Assembly (NCBI GenBank): GCA_009838075.1
Contig: VXSG01000097.1
Coordinates: forward strand, 62,001 to 126,000
DNA: 64,000 bases
Source: Boseongicola sp. SB0665_bin_10
GTDB taxonomy: Bacteria; Pseudomonadota; Alphaproteobacteria; Rhodobacterales; Rhodobacteraceae
Direction of reading: 5' to 3'
Positions 51,490 through 60,932 of this stretch are shown here, piece by piece; positions within the stretch are counted from its first letter, which is position 1; every line of letters starts with the position of its first letter. Made by a program: the position numbers and the translations under genes. Under the pieces are notes generated by a model, which had not been told where the DNA came from, ran no database searches, and worked only from the letters and a program-made list of their open reading frames with translations.

Positions 51490-52203
51490 TCACCCCTTCT
51501 GCTCAAAGAGAATCCTGTCTGACGCCGCCTTTTCCTCGGGGGACTGCGCTCGGCCGCGCACCTCCTCCGCGACAGCCTTGCCCTTGATGACCGCCGGGCG
51601 GCTTCCAACCTCGTCCAGCCAGCGCGCAAAGTGGGGCTTGTCGTCGATGGCCTGTTCCTGCCCTTCCCAGTTTTGGGCCCAAGGCCAGATGGCCATGTCG
51701 GCGATCGAGTATTCGCCCGCGACGAACCGGCTGTCCTGCAGCCTGGCATTGAGCACGCTGTAGAGTCTCCCGACCTCGTTCCTGTAGCGCTCCTGCGCGT
51801 AGGGAAGGACCTGGGGCGGCGTGCGTTGGGGTGCGTAATTGAGGAAATGATGCGCCTGGCCTGCCATCGGGCCGACACCGCCCATCTGCCACATCAGCCA
51901 CTGGTCGATGACGATTCGGTCGCGATCCGAGGATCCGTAGAACTTCCCGGTCTTGCGGCCGAGATACTGCAGGATTGCGCCGGATTCGAAGATCGAGACC
52001 GGGTGGCCATCCGGCCCGCTCGGATCGATGATCGCCGGCATGCGGTTGTTGGGGGAGAGCTTGAGGAATTCCGGGTCGAACTGGTCGCCCTTGCCGATGT
52101 CGACGAGATGCAGCGTGTAGGGCAGACCCATCTCTTCGAGAGCGATGGTGATCTTCCAGCCGTTCGGCGTCGGCCAGTAGTGGAGATCTATCGGGTCGGG
52201 CAT
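51490..52203 (-). CDS. Glutathione S-transferase family protein (YfcG/nu-class-like)
   Basis: The 237-residue product has an N-terminal thioredoxin-like domain (IDLHYWPTPNGWKITIALEE, SPNNRMPAIID, SIFESGAILQYLG) and a helical C-terminal domain (FVAGEYSIADMAIWPW). The TPNGWK active-site region and NNRMPAI match E. coli YfcG, which reduces disulfides with glutathione. Convergent with yciB; divergent from the metZ control region. Confidence 0.9.
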   Translation of the reverse strand: MPDPIDLHYWPTPNGWKITIALEEMGLPYTLHLVDIGKGDQFDPEFLKLSPNNRMPAIIDPSGPDGHPVSIFESGAILQYLGRKTGKFYGSSDRDRIVIDQWLMWQMGGVGPMAGQAHHFLNYAPQRTPPQVLPYAQERYRNEVGRLYSVLNARLQDSRFVAGEYSIADMAIWPWAQNWEGQEQAIDDKPHFARWLDEVGSRPAVIKGKAVAEEVRGRAQSPEEKAASDRILFEQKG

Positions 52204-52457
52204 GCAGTTTCCTTTTCTTGGCAGCTAGGCGCTTCGGCACAAGTTGGCGCTTTCTGGGTCGAGATCAAGAGGCACCGATGCCGCGGCACCGCTTGTGCGT
52301 GGTTGGATGACGAATCGGCCATGCTTCGCGGCCGCTGCCGTGACGCAGGCGGCGCGTGCGCCCGAATCAGGCGCGGCCTGACTGGCGAGATGCAAAGTCG
52401 CGCAGCGCGCCGCGGCCGGGATCGTCAGGTTTCCGCGCGATGCCTTCGGCAACGCAC

Positions 52458-52486
52458 TTGACCCCGGCCCCGGGCGCTAGTACGCA
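52458..52486 (+). promoter_or_regulatory. Predicted promoter for the metZ riboswitch transcript
   Basis: TTGACC (52458-52463), 17-bp spacer, TACGCA (52481-52486). The -10 is weak, but the predicted start near 52493 coincides with the first base pairs of the SAM-II aptamer, which supports it. Confidence 0.45.
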
Positions 52487-52492
52487 ATGCTG

Positions 52493-52551
52493 CACGTGGC
52501 GATTTGTTCACCGGATTGCGGGCCACGCAAAAGACTCCGCTAAAGAGGTCT
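52493..52551 (+). promoter_or_regulatory. SAM-II riboswitch (metA RNA motif)
   Basis: Compact pseudoknot aptamer for S-adenosylmethionine. Stem P1 is CGTGGC (52495-52500) with GCCACG (52522-52527). The loop starts with the conserved GATTTG (52501-52506) and contains ACCGG and TTGCGG. The 3' strand CCGCTAAAG (52537-52545) holds the invariant GCTAAA; CCGC can pair with GCGG (52518-52521), and ACC with GGT near 52548, to form the pseudoknot. SAM-II RNAs precede methionine genes in alphaproteobacteria, as here before metZ. The metZ start is 47 nt further on, so the route of control (translation versus transcription) is not evident. Confidence 0.85.
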
Positions 52552-52597
52552 GGGACGTTCACGCCCCTGACGCTCATGCAGTCGGGACCGGGATTGA

Positions 52598-53794
52598 ATG
52601 GGAGGCGTCCCAATTACCAGAGACTGGAAAAAGCGCACGAAGCTTGTGCATGAAGGCATCCGCCGGAGCCAGTATGGGGAGGTCGCCGAACCGGTCTTCC
52701 TCACTCAGGGCTTTGTCTATGAGAGCGCCGAGCAGGCTGCCCAGCGCTTCGAGGAGGCTGGCGAGGACGAATTCATCTATTCGCGCTACGGGAACCCGAC
52801 AGTGCGGATGTTCGAGGAGCGGATCGCGGCGATCGAAGGCGCCGAGGACGCGTTCGCCACGGCGTCCGGCATGGCTGCGGTCTATGCGTCTCTGGCCTCG
52901 ATGCTGAAGGCGGGCGATCACGTGGTCTCGGCACGGGCATTGTTCGGATCATGCCACTATGTCCTGGATGAGGTCCTTCAGCGCTTCGGCGTTGACGTCA
53001 CCTTCGTGGATGGCACCAGTCTCGACGCGTGGAAGGCGGCAGTCAGGCCGAACACCAAGGCGGTGTTTCTGGAAAGCATCTCCAATCCAACGCTTGAAGT
53101 GATCGACATCAAGGCGGTGGCGGCGGTAGCGCGGGACGTTGGCGCGACCGTGATCGTCGACAACGTGTTTTCGACTCCCGTCCTGAGCCGAGTGCTGGAC
53201 CTCGGGGCGGACGTTGTCGTCTACTCCGCGACCAAGCACATCGACGGGCAGGGCCGGGTTCTGGGCGGTGTCGTGCTTGGATCCAGGGACTATGTCCGCA
53301 AGACGCTGGAACCCTTCCTGAAGCATACGGGCGGCGCCATGAGCCCGTTCACGGCATGGTTGCTGCTGAAGGGCATGGAGACGCTGGACCTTCGTGTCAG
53401 GGCGCAGGCCGAGAGCGCTCGGAAGGTGGCCGAGGCCTTCGAGGGAGACGCACGGCTCGAAAGGGTCATCTATCCAGGGCTGCCGTCTCATCCGCAGCAC
53501 GAAACCGCGATGGCGCAGATGAAACGGGGCGGCACGGTTGCAACCTTCGTGCTCAAGGGAGGCCAGCCTGCGGCGTTCAGGTTCCTGAATGCGCTCAGAA
53601 TATTCATCATCTCGAACAACCTGGGGGATGCAAAGTCGATCGTGACGCATCCAACCACCACGACTCATCAGCGGCTGACCGACGAGCAGCGGGACGAAAT
53701 GGGCATATTGCCAGGACTTGTCCGCCTGTCCTTGGGTCTGGAAGATGTCGATGACCTGATCCGCGACATCCGACAGGCACTTGAGGCCGCATGA
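52598..53794 (+). CDS. metZ: O-succinylhomoserine sulfhydrylase
   Basis: PLP enzyme making homocysteine directly from O-succinyl(acetyl)homoserine and sulfide. The 398-residue product has the Cys/Met-metabolism fold: YSRYGNPTVRMFEERIAAIE, ATASGMAAVYASL, ESISNPTLEVID, the PLP-lysine motif YSATKHIDGQGR and the C-terminal SLGLEDVDDLIRDI. The riboswitch upstream shows repression by SAM. ATG at 52598 follows an in-frame TGA, so no longer start is possible. Confidence 0.95.
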   Translation: MGGVPITRDWKKRTKLVHEGIRRSQYGEVAEPVFLTQGFVYESAEQAAQRFEEAGEDEFIYSRYGNPTVRMFEERIAAIEGAEDAFATASGMAAVYASLASMLKAGDHVVSARALFGSCHYVLDEVLQRFGVDVTFVDGTSLDAWKAAVRPNTKAVFLESISNPTLEVIDIKAVAAVARDVGATVIVDNVFSTPVLSRVLDLGADVVVYSATKHIDGQGRVLGGVVLGSRDYVRKTLEPFLKHTGGAMSPFTAWLLLKGMETLDLRVRAQAESARKVAEAFEGDARLERVIYPGLPSHPQHETAMAQMKRGGTVATFVLKGGQPAAFRFLNALRIFIISNNLGDAKSIVTHPTTTTHQRLTDEQRDEMGILPGLVRLSLGLEDVDDLIRDIRQALEAA

Positions 53795-53870
53795 TGCGGA
53801 GCCTGGCCAAGCGTGGTTTGCCGTCCCGCAAGCCCGTCGGGGCGATCCTGCGGAACCGGCCCGGGGCGGA

Positions 53871-54713
53871 ATGACCTCGAAACCGGCCCTGATTCTTCAA
53901 CTGCGCCCGGAGGACGAAGCGTCGGATGGCGAATTCCGCGCCTTCATCGGGAAGGGCCGTCTGAACGAAGCAGAGGTTTGCCGTCACAGGATGGAGGCGG
54001 GGCCGCTGCCGCAAGGGTTCTCGCTCGACGACTATTCGGCGGTCATTGTCGGCGGCGGCCCTGGCTGCGTGAGCGACGATCCGGTGGCGCGCGATCCGGT
54101 CGAGGCACGGGCGGAAGCGGAGCTTCTGGCATTGATGCCCGAGATCCTTGCGCGGGACATGCCTTTCCTCGGGTGCTGCTACGGAATCGGGCTGCTGGCG
54201 CACCACCTTGGAGCGCGGGTTTCGAAGGAGCGGTATTCGGAGGTGGTTTCGGCCGTGCCGTGCGAATTGACAGAGGCGGGCCGGAAGGATCCGTTGCTGG
54301 CCGGGCTGCCGCCGAGGTTCAACGCCCTGGTCGGCCACAAGGAAGCGGTTCAGGAACTGCCCGACGGCGCGGTGCATCTCATGTTCTCGGAGGCCTGCCC
54401 CTTCCAGATGATCCGGGCAGGCGAAAACGTCTATGCCACGCAGTTTCATCCGGAAGCGGACGGGAAGGTCTTTGCGGACCGCATCCGAATCTACCGCGAA
54501 TTCGGATATTTTCCGCCCGAAGAGGCCGCGGCCCTGGCCGCAGCATGCATGGCTGCGGACGTCACGGAACCCGAACGCATCCTGGAGCGATTCGTTGCGC
54601 GCTACGTGACGACCGGGCGCTCGCGCGGCACGCATGGAGACGGGATCGGCTCAGCGCTGCCTGCGCGCGATGTCCAGGCGTCCGGTGCTGGCGGCATTGC
54701 GGGAGTGACGTAG
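53871..54713 (+). CDS. Class I glutamine amidotransferase (GuaA N-domain-like)
   Basis: The 280-residue product has the triad Cys in FLGCCYGIGLL (about residue 103) and His/Glu in ATQFHPEADG, plus the oxyanion GGGPGCVSDDP region. Stand-alone proteins of this kind hydrolyse glutamine or gamma-glutamyl compounds; many are annotated 'glutamine amidotransferase' without a known partner. It follows metZ by 76 nt with its own GGGGCGGA ribosome-binding site and could be under the same SAM control. The last 25 residues look unconserved. Confidence 0.85.
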   Translation: MTSKPALILQLRPEDEASDGEFRAFIGKGRLNEAEVCRHRMEAGPLPQGFSLDDYSAVIVGGGPGCVSDDPVARDPVEARAEAELLALMPEILARDMPFLGCCYGIGLLAHHLGARVSKERYSEVVSAVPCELTEAGRKDPLLAGLPPRFNALVGHKEAVQELPDGAVHLMFSEACPFQMIRAGENVYATQFHPEADGKVFADRIRIYREFGYFPPEEAAALAAACMAADVTEPERILERFVARYVTTGRSRGTHGDGIGSALPARDVQASGAGGIAGVT

Positions 54714-55059
54714 GCCTTCCTGTGCCTCGCGCCAGGCATTCAACCGATCGGGCACGCCGAAACGCGCTGCAGCCCGTCATGATCAATGTCCCGCGTGCTT
54801 CGGGCCTGACGCTTCACGTCCTGAGACGCTGCCCGATTTCCAGGGTGGTCCGCTCCACAGGTGAGCGGCGTGCGGCACCTGGTTCAGCGCGCCTGAATTT
54901 CTGGATTCCAGACGCCGACGGGCAGGGCGTCGACTCGAACCGCATCATGCAGGGCTTCTCGATTGCCGGTCGGAAAGCTGACACGGGTGGCCGACGGACG
55001 GTGCGGTGCATGCCGCTCCGCGGTTGACTTGGGCCGGTCCCGGGGCCAAGGCTCGCCGC
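54714..55059. other. Intergenic stretch before trkH, nothing recognised
   Basis: 346 bp with only short unmotifed frames. No clear promoter or terminator. Confidence 0.4.
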
Positions 55060-56508
55060 ATGGTTGATTTCAGGCCCATCGGATACGTCATCGGCCTACT
55101 TGTTGCCGCGCTTGGCATCTCCATGCTGATACCGATGTTCGTTGACCTTGCTCAGGACAACGATCACGCGGGAACGTTTCTGGAAGCAGCCCTGATCACG
55201 CTCCTGATCGGCGGATTGATGGCATTGGCGTCGTCCAATTCGGTGGCGGGCAGCATGAACCTGCAGCAGGTATTCCTGCTGACAACGGGCGTTTGGATCG
55301 TTCTTCCGTTCTTCGGAGCGCTGCCGTTCATGTGGGGCGAACTCGGAGCGGGCTTCACGGACGCATATTTCGAGGCGATGTCCGGACTGACGACGACCGG
55401 ATCGACGGTGTTCAGCGGGCTGGACGCGCTGCCTTCGGGGCTGCTTGTCTGGCGATCCATGCTGCAATGGTTCGGCGGCATCGGGATCATTGTCGTTGCC
55501 ATGGCTTTCCTTCCTGAACTTCGGGTCGGAGGCATGCAGATCTTCCGTTCCGAGGGATTCGACACGGATGGAAAGGTCTTGCCGCGGGCTGCCGAAATCG
55601 CGTCCCGCATCTCGATCATCTACCTGGTTCTGACGATTGCCTGCGCAATGGCCTACCTGGTTGCCGGCATGCCTCTCTTTGAAGCCGCCAACCACGCAAT
55701 GACCACCATCGCGACTGGCGGGTTTTCGACCCGTGACCGGTCGTTCGGCAGCTTTCAAGGGGCGCCGGAATATGTCGCCGTGGCATTCATGATATTGGCC
55801 AGCCTTCCATTCGTGCGCTACGTGCAGATTCTTGCCGGGTCGTCGAAGCCTCTGCTGCGTGACAGCCAAGTGCGGGCCTTCCTGGCGGCATTGGCTGCAA
55901 TTGCCGTCCTGGTCGCATTGCACAGGCTGCTGGCGCAGGGCACGGCGGCGCATTCCGCCCTGCGCGAATCCCTGTTCAACATTACCTCGATCATGACCGG
56001 CACGGGCTATGCAAGCACGAACTACCAGCTTTGGGGAGCGTTCCCGGTGACGGTCTTCTTCCTAGTCGGCCTGATTGGCGGCTGCGCGGGATCGACCAGC
56101 TGTTCGGTCAAGGTGTTCAGGTACCAGATTCTGGTGAAGGCCGTTACGAACCAGATTCGACGCATCCAGAGTCCGCACGGAGTCTACCAGCTCAAGTATG
56201 CCGGGCGGCGACTGAGCGAAGACGTGCTTTCGTCGGTCATGGTGTTCCTGACGATGTTTCTTGTCACGCTCGGCATCGTGTCCGTGCTTCTTTCGGCGAC
56301 GGGGCTTGATCTCGTCACGTCCGTAAGTGGCGCGGCCACGGCACTTGCCAACGTGGGTCCTGGCCTCGGCACCATGATTGGACCGGACGGGAATTTTGCC
56401 GGGCTGAGCGATGCCGCGAAGTGGATCCTGCTATCGGCAATGCTTGTTGGGCGGCTGGAACTGCTGGTGGTGTTCGTGTTGTTCACGTCGCGGTTTTGGC
56501 GCGCCTGA
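55060..56508 (+). CDS. trkH: Potassium uptake protein TrkH
   Basis: Membrane channel-like subunit of the Trk K+ uptake system. The 482-residue product has four M1-P-M2 repeats with selectivity-filter glycines: SGLTTTGSTVF, MTTIATGGFSTRD, ITSIMTGTGYASTN and ALANVGPGLG. The cytosolic NAD/ATP-binding partner TrkA is not in the window. ATG at 55060 opens MVDFRPIGYVIGLLVAALG. Length is typical. Confidence 0.95.
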   Translation: MVDFRPIGYVIGLLVAALGISMLIPMFVDLAQDNDHAGTFLEAALITLLIGGLMALASSNSVAGSMNLQQVFLLTTGVWIVLPFFGALPFMWGELGAGFTDAYFEAMSGLTTTGSTVFSGLDALPSGLLVWRSMLQWFGGIGIIVVAMAFLPELRVGGMQIFRSEGFDTDGKVLPRAAEIASRISIIYLVLTIACAMAYLVAGMPLFEAANHAMTTIATGGFSTRDRSFGSFQGAPEYVAVAFMILASLPFVRYVQILAGSSKPLLRDSQVRAFLAALAAIAVLVALHRLLAQGTAAHSALRESLFNITSIMTGTGYASTNYQLWGAFPVTVFFLVGLIGGCAGSTSCSVKVFRYQILVKAVTNQIRRIQSPHGVYQLKYAGRRLSEDVLSSVMVFLTMFLVTLGIVSVLLSATGLDLVTSVSGAATALANVGPGLGTMIGPDGNFAGLSDAAKWILLSAMLVGRLELLVVFVLFTSRFWRA

Positions 56509-56857
56509 ATTTGCAAGGCCCGCGTTCCCGTGACGTCGTGGCCGGGATTGACCGCACGCGCCCTTACGGCGCCTCCCGACCGGAGGCCTACGCTGACACT
56601 GTACAAGGCGGCGCTTTCGGACAGTTCGGACCATGTCTTCCCGATGCCAGCAACGCCGACATTGCTGCAGGACCGGGACGTCGGGCCACTCGAAATCAAT
56701 CTGGCCAACGCCACACGGTGGCGGCCGGAACCATGCCGGGCCTCATTCGAATTTGGCCATCCTGCTGACGGGAAGAGACTTTCTGAAAATCCGGCGATGA
56801 AGATTGGATTGGCCTGCTGTCACGCAGGTTCGTGTCGGCTCGGCAACCCTGATCCGG
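56509..56857. other. Convergent gap between trkH and hipA, nothing recognised
   Basis: 349 bp. Short frames only; no RNA gene, and no T-tract terminator seen on either strand. Confidence 0.4.
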
Positions 56858-58165
56858 CTACACGAACAGCTGCCGGCGATGGGCTCTTTCAATTCTGACC
56901 GCATCAATTTCGGGCATGTCCGCCTGTTCGGCGAATCGTCGCCAGTCGCAAATGGCTGCGGCGACCTCGCCAAGGAGGATCTTCGCTTTCGCCTTCTTGA
57001 CACCCCCCACGCCTGCAAACGTGATGAGCTCCTCGAGTTCGAACCCGTCGCGCTTGCCTCCAAGGCTCATCTGGTGCCGGCTCGTCCATGCACCTGAAGG
57101 GTTGTAGGAATAGACGACGTCGAAAGCGGGCGAAAGGCGCCATGCTCCACTCCGGTCCATCAGGAAGGCGATGTTCTTGACGTGGTCATCCTGATTCCGC
57201 GCGAGCACGTTGAAGAAGGTACGCCGAACCTGCTGTTCGACGTCATCCATTGAAAGGCCAAGTCGCTTGATTGTCTGAAGGGCCTGCTCATAGCCATAGG
57301 CTCCTGCGACATTGAAGTCATAGTGCATCAGCGCGCCGAGGGATTGCATGTGCAGCTTGCCGCCGCGCGGCGTGCGGTCGAATCGACGAGTCATGAAGTG
57401 TGCCCGACCGCCTTCTTCATGCAGGCGACAGTCTTCCATCTCGATGCCCGCAGCGCGCGCCATCAGATGATAGGCGTATTCGATGCGGCCAAAGCCCTGA
57501 GGGTCGGCAAGCTCGCGGTCTGCATTGCCATACACGCCGTCGAATTTCATGAGCCAATGAGAGAAGCCTTGACTGGCGGAGGCCTGGCCTGACCGGAACT
57601 CTCCAGAATCGGGATTCCAGGCGAGCACGGCTTTCGCCCGAGCACCGCCCGCAGACGTGCCTACGCGCAATATGTCCTCCATGGCCCGTTGGTCATCCTC
57701 GCCCGTCAACTTGCCTTCCAGCGCGATGCGGTCATCGAGCACCCGGTTGGCGAGCGAGACAAGAGCATCGATCTCGACTCTCCGGGCGGTTCCGGGCGCG
57801 TCCTTCATCAGGGGACGGAATTCGAGGGCGCCAATGCCGCGTGTGCCTGTGTAGCAGAGGCGTTCGACGGGCGTGAAGCTGGCTGGTTCACGCCCGCGCG
57901 TAGCCAGCCACCCATCGATCAGCGCGTTGCCGAACTTGTCAGGCAGGCTGTCGGCGAGCATGCCCGGCAACCCCTTGAATGTCGTGTGTGACAGCGCAGG
58001 GAATTCATACGGAACATCCGTGAGAGGCATCTTTTCGGGCGCAACTTCAATGCCGGAGCGGGCGAATTCCGGTGTGTATTGAAATGCGCCGAGTTCCGCG
58101 TCAGGGATCCAGGTTACGGCGCCTATGTCGCGGCCCCAGAGAATGACGCGCGCCGTATCGGTCAT
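56858..58165 (-). CDS. hipA: HipA-family serine/threonine kinase toxin
   Basis: Type II toxin; E. coli HipA phosphorylates glutamyl-tRNA synthetase and induces dormancy. The 435-residue product has the HipA N-subdomain (ARVILWGRDIGAVTWIPDAE, SLPDKFGNALIDGWL), the glycine-rich/phosphoserine-type region LRVGTSAGGARAKAVLAWNP, catalytic NVLARNQDDHVKNIAFLMD (Asp and Asn of the kinase loop) and the DFG-like PAFDVVYSYNPSG. All key residues appear intact. The start overlaps the antitoxin stop by ATGA. Target in this organism is unknown. Confidence 0.92.
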   Translation of the reverse strand: MTDTARVILWGRDIGAVTWIPDAELGAFQYTPEFARSGIEVAPEKMPLTDVPYEFPALSHTTFKGLPGMLADSLPDKFGNALIDGWLATRGREPASFTPVERLCYTGTRGIGALEFRPLMKDAPGTARRVEIDALVSLANRVLDDRIALEGKLTGEDDQRAMEDILRVGTSAGGARAKAVLAWNPDSGEFRSGQASASQGFSHWLMKFDGVYGNADRELADPQGFGRIEYAYHLMARAAGIEMEDCRLHEEGGRAHFMTRRFDRTPRGGKLHMQSLGALMHYDFNVAGAYGYEQALQTIKRLGLSMDDVEQQVRRTFFNVLARNQDDHVKNIAFLMDRSGAWRLSPAFDVVYSYNPSGAWTSRHQMSLGGKRDGFELEELITFAGVGGVKKAKAKILLGEVAAAICDWRRFAEQADMPEIDAVRIERAHRRQLFV

Positions 58166-58524
58166 GCCCCGTTCTCGCCTTCGTCACCCCACGCCCATTC
58201 CGACGGTTCGGCGCGCCTTTTCCTGGCGCGCCGGCGTTCCGCGCCTCCAATGCGAACACGATCTACAGGACGCACGGCGGGATCGGGGAGCAATGCGGCC
58301 AGATGATCGGTGAGACGCAGCGCCTGCATGACCCGAACGAAAGAATCGAGCGATATCGTCCTGCCGCAAGAGAGCCGTGTCATCGTGCTTCTCGACACTC
58401 CGGCTTCCCTTGCGAGGTCGAACTGGGAGATGTTTCGGCTAAGGCGAATCTCGTCAAGGCGTTTGCCGAGTGCCTCGATGATGGCCTCGCTTGATGCGGT
58501 TGAGAAATCAATATTGTGCTTCAT
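58162..58524 (-). CDS. hipB: HipB-like XRE-family antitoxin
   Basis: The 120-residue protein contains a helix-turn-helix (LDEIRLSRNISQFDLAREAG, VSRSTMTRLSCGRTISLDSF) and a basic C-terminal tail rich in arginine. In hipBA pairs it both neutralises HipA and represses the operon through operators in the promoter. ATG at 58524 follows the AT-rich promoter region. Overlap with hipA indicates coupled translation. Confidence 0.9.
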   Translation of the reverse strand: MKHNIDFSTASSEAIIEALGKRLDEIRLSRNISQFDLAREAGVSRSTMTRLSCGRTISLDSFVRVMQALRLTDHLAALLPDPAVRPVDRVRIGGAERRRARKRRAEPSEWAWGDEGENGA

Positions 58525-58550
58525 TTGTGCTCCATTAAGCTCAAAAACTG

Positions 58551-58590
58551 ACTTTAGACCTCATATATACGACACTAAAAGTTTGTTCAA
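58551..58590 (-). promoter_or_regulatory. Predicted hipBA promoter with overlapping operator dyad
   Basis: Read on the minus strand: -35 TTGAAC (58585-58590), 17-bp spacer, -10 TATATG (58562-58567). ACTTTAG (58551-58557) and CTAAAAGT (58575-58582) form an imperfect dyad across the -10 and spacer, where HipB would block RNA polymerase. Confidence 0.6.
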
Positions 58591-59227
58591 TGAAAAATTT
58601 GTAAAGGATCATAAGTGATGCGTAATGCCCAAGATTCGTGTTTATTGCGTCAATTTACAGTCAGTAATTTTCTTGGTGTCTGCAGTCATCCCAATGTCAA
58701 GGTGCGACCCCGACTTCAAGCCTGGCACTCGATCAATTCTGAACCATGTCGATGACCAACGACCTGAGGCGGTTGATCGTCAGGAGGCCTCTGGTGTCGC
58801 GGCTGTCGACGGGATCTGCACGCGAGGAAAGATTGGGATGAGCGCAATTCGCGTTGAAGTTGCTGCCACTCCAGGCGTCCGGAGGTTCACATCCTGATTG
58901 GCACCCGATAGTAGGTACCATCCTGTCGCGCCTGCCGGTCAAGGCGTGCCTCAACCCAACCCGTAATCCCTGCTCACCCGCTTGGTCACAACACTGACGT
59001 GGTGGAACTTGCGCCAAGCAACACGGACAGGCATGCATTCGGTCGCGGAGAAGCGCCTGTCGAATTTGGCCACTCCCATGAAGGCCTGTCTTTCGCGAGC
59101 GGCCGCGGCGCACGGGGATGGCAGTCTTCCCTCCGCCCTGCCGGAACGGTGCAATCCCCGATCCAGACGATTCTCCCGAATCACCTCAAGAAGTCAGTTT
59201 GGGATGCGAACGGCCGGTGCCGCTTCA
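58591..59227. other. Intergenic stretch with AT-rich patch
   Basis: About 640 bp between the hipBA promoter and the glyQ promoter. The first 130 bp are strongly AT-rich against the GC-rich genome, a sign of acquired DNA; the rest has normal composition. No gene, IS end or tRNA recognised. Confidence 0.45.
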
Positions 59228-59256
59228 TTGACCGTTCTTGCGGCCTTGCCTATTGA
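59228..59256 (+). promoter_or_regulatory. Predicted promoter for glyQ
   Basis: TTGACC (59228-59233), 17-bp spacer, TATTGA (59251-59256). The expected start near 59263 would give a leader of about 25 nt before glyQ. Confidence 0.55.
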
Positions 59257-59287
59257 GTGCGCAAACGTTTCCCAATGGGAGCAACCC

Positions 59288-60211
59288 ATGAGCGCAAACA
59301 CGGGCCCCAAAAGTTTCCAGGAAATCGTCCTTCGGCTACAGAACTATTGGGCGGGGGAGGGCTGCGCGTTGCTTCAGCCTTACGATCTGGAAGTCGGGGC
59401 TGGCACCTTCCATCCGGCCACCATGCTGCGTGCGCTGGGCAAGCGGGAATGGTCGGCGGCCTACGTGCAGGCATCGCGGCGCCCGACGGATGGCCGCTAC
59501 GGGGAGAATCCGCATCGCCTGCAGCACTATTACCAGTTCCAGGTGATCATGAAGCCTTCGCCTCCCGATCTGCAGGAGCTCTACATCGGGTCGCTGAAAG
59601 CGATCGGAATCGACATGGATCTGCATGACATCAGGTTTGTCGAGGATGACTGGGAGAGCCCGACCCTTGGGGCCTGGGGCCTTGGCTGGGAGGTCTGGTG
59701 CGACGGCATGGAGGTAAGCCAGTTCACGTATTTCCAGCAGGTCGGCGGACATGACTGCCACCCGGTTTCGGGCGAGCTGACCTACGGCCTCGAGCGCCTG
59801 GCCATGCACGTGCTTGGCATCGACCACGTGATGGCGATGCCTTTCAATGACCCGCAGTCCAGGATTGCATTGTCCTATGGCGACATATTTCGGCAGACAG
59901 AAGAGGAATATGCCCGCTGGAATTTCGACGTGGCGGACACAGGCATGCTGTTCAGGCATTTCGAGGATGCTGAGGCGGAGTGCCGCCGCATCCTCGATGC
60001 GCAGGAGCTGGACCCGAAGTCGGGAAAGCGGATCGTGATGGTGCATCCCGCCTATGACCAGTGCATCAAGGCTTCGCACCTGTTCAACCTTCTCGATGCC
60101 CGCGGCGTGATTTCAGTCACCGAGCGCCAGGCCTATATCGGGCGGGTGCGGTCGTTGGCGAAGGCCTGCGCCGACGCATTCGTGACGACCGAGGCGGCAA
60201 CAGGCGCGTGA
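59288..60211 (+). CDS. glyQ: Glycyl-tRNA synthetase alpha subunit
   Basis: Catalytic subunit of the heterotetrameric class II enzyme that charges tRNA-Gly. The 307-residue product shows [76 protein letters not shown] and [14 protein letters not shown] at 59288 opens [11 protein letters not shown]. Same strand as glyS, with one short gene between them. Confidence 0.97.
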   Translation: MSANTGPKSFQEIVLRLQNYWAGEGCALLQPYDLEVGAGTFHPATMLRALGKREWSAAYVQASRRPTDGRYGENPHRLQHYYQFQVIMKPSPPDLQELYIGSLKAIGIDMDLHDIRFVEDDWESPTLGAWGLGWEVWCDGMEVSQFTYFQQVGGHDCHPVSGELTYGLERLAMHVLGIDHVMAMPFNDPQSRIALSYGDIFRQTEEEYARWNFDVADTGMLFRHFEDAEAECRRILDAQELDPKSGKRIVMVHPAYDQCIKASHLFNLLDARGVISVTERQAYIGRVRSLAKACADAFVTTEAATGA

Positions 60212-60335
60212 TCGTGACGATGCCTTGCGAAGAAAGGTCCTTTCGGGATTTCCGGCGGGACGCCCGGGGCAAGATCCTTCTCCCGGAGACGTCCAGGCCG
60301 TGCGTGGAGAGGCATTGCCTGGAGCAGGACGCGGC

Positions 60336-60866
60336 ATGAGCGGAAAGGTGATAGCCTTTGTACTCGCAACTTGCTGCGCGCTTGCCGGCGGTGGCCTGTA
60401 CTACCTGCAGGTGTACGGCTTCTACGACGAGATTCCGCCAAGCGGTGCGTCCGACGTGCTGCTGACCACGCTCCAATCCGGAACGCCAGAGCCAATAAAC
60501 CATGAAGAATTTCAAGCAATTGACGCGGAGAGCTCACCGTTGCGCTACCGTGCCTGTTTCACGACCAAACTGAGTCTTGCGACACTCGCCGAGTCTTATG
60601 TTGTCCATGACGACCCGGTGCCCAACGTGGCGCCCGGATGGTTCGGTTGCTTCGAAGCGTCGGAAATCGGCGCAGCATTGAAAGATGGTTCCGCGATCGC
60701 GTTTCTGGGCACCGGAAATATCGCTTACGGCTTTGACCGGGTTGTGGCCGTCTCCGGAGACGGGCATGGCTACGTCTGGCACCAGTTGAACCGTTGCGGC
60801 GAAAGGTATTTCAACGGGGAGGCCTTGCCGGAAGGTTGCCCACCGCCGCCGAATGCAAGCCGATGA
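60336..60866 (+). CDS. DUF6446-like single-pass membrane protein between glyQ and glyS
   Basis: The 176-residue product has one N-terminal hydrophobic helix (VIAFVLATCCALAGGGLYYL) and a soluble domain with four to five cysteines (RACFTTKL, WFGCFEAS, LNRCGERYF, EGCPPPP) that could form disulfides outside the cytosol. Proteins of this kind occupy the same slot between the two glycyl-tRNA synthetase genes in Rhodobacterales (recalled as DUF6446; not checked). Function unknown. ATG at 60336 follows GGAGCAGGA. Confidence 0.75.
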   Translation: MSGKVIAFVLATCCALAGGGLYYLQVYGFYDEIPPSGASDVLLTTLQSGTPEPINHEEFQAIDAESSPLRYRACFTTKLSLATLAESYVVHDDPVPNVAPGWFGCFEASEIGAALKDGSAIAFLGTGNIAYGFDRVVAVSGDGHGYVWHQLNRCGERYFNGEALPEGCPPPPNASR

Positions 60867-60932
60867 CCCAGGATGCGCTGATCCATATGCAATCCTCCCG
60901 CCCTGCGCACGGCCGATGCAAGGAGCTGATCC

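Noticed and set aside
58625-58897. Possible 90-codon gene in the AT-rich region
   Set aside because: No ribosome-binding site, composition changes sharply midway, and no recognisable motif.
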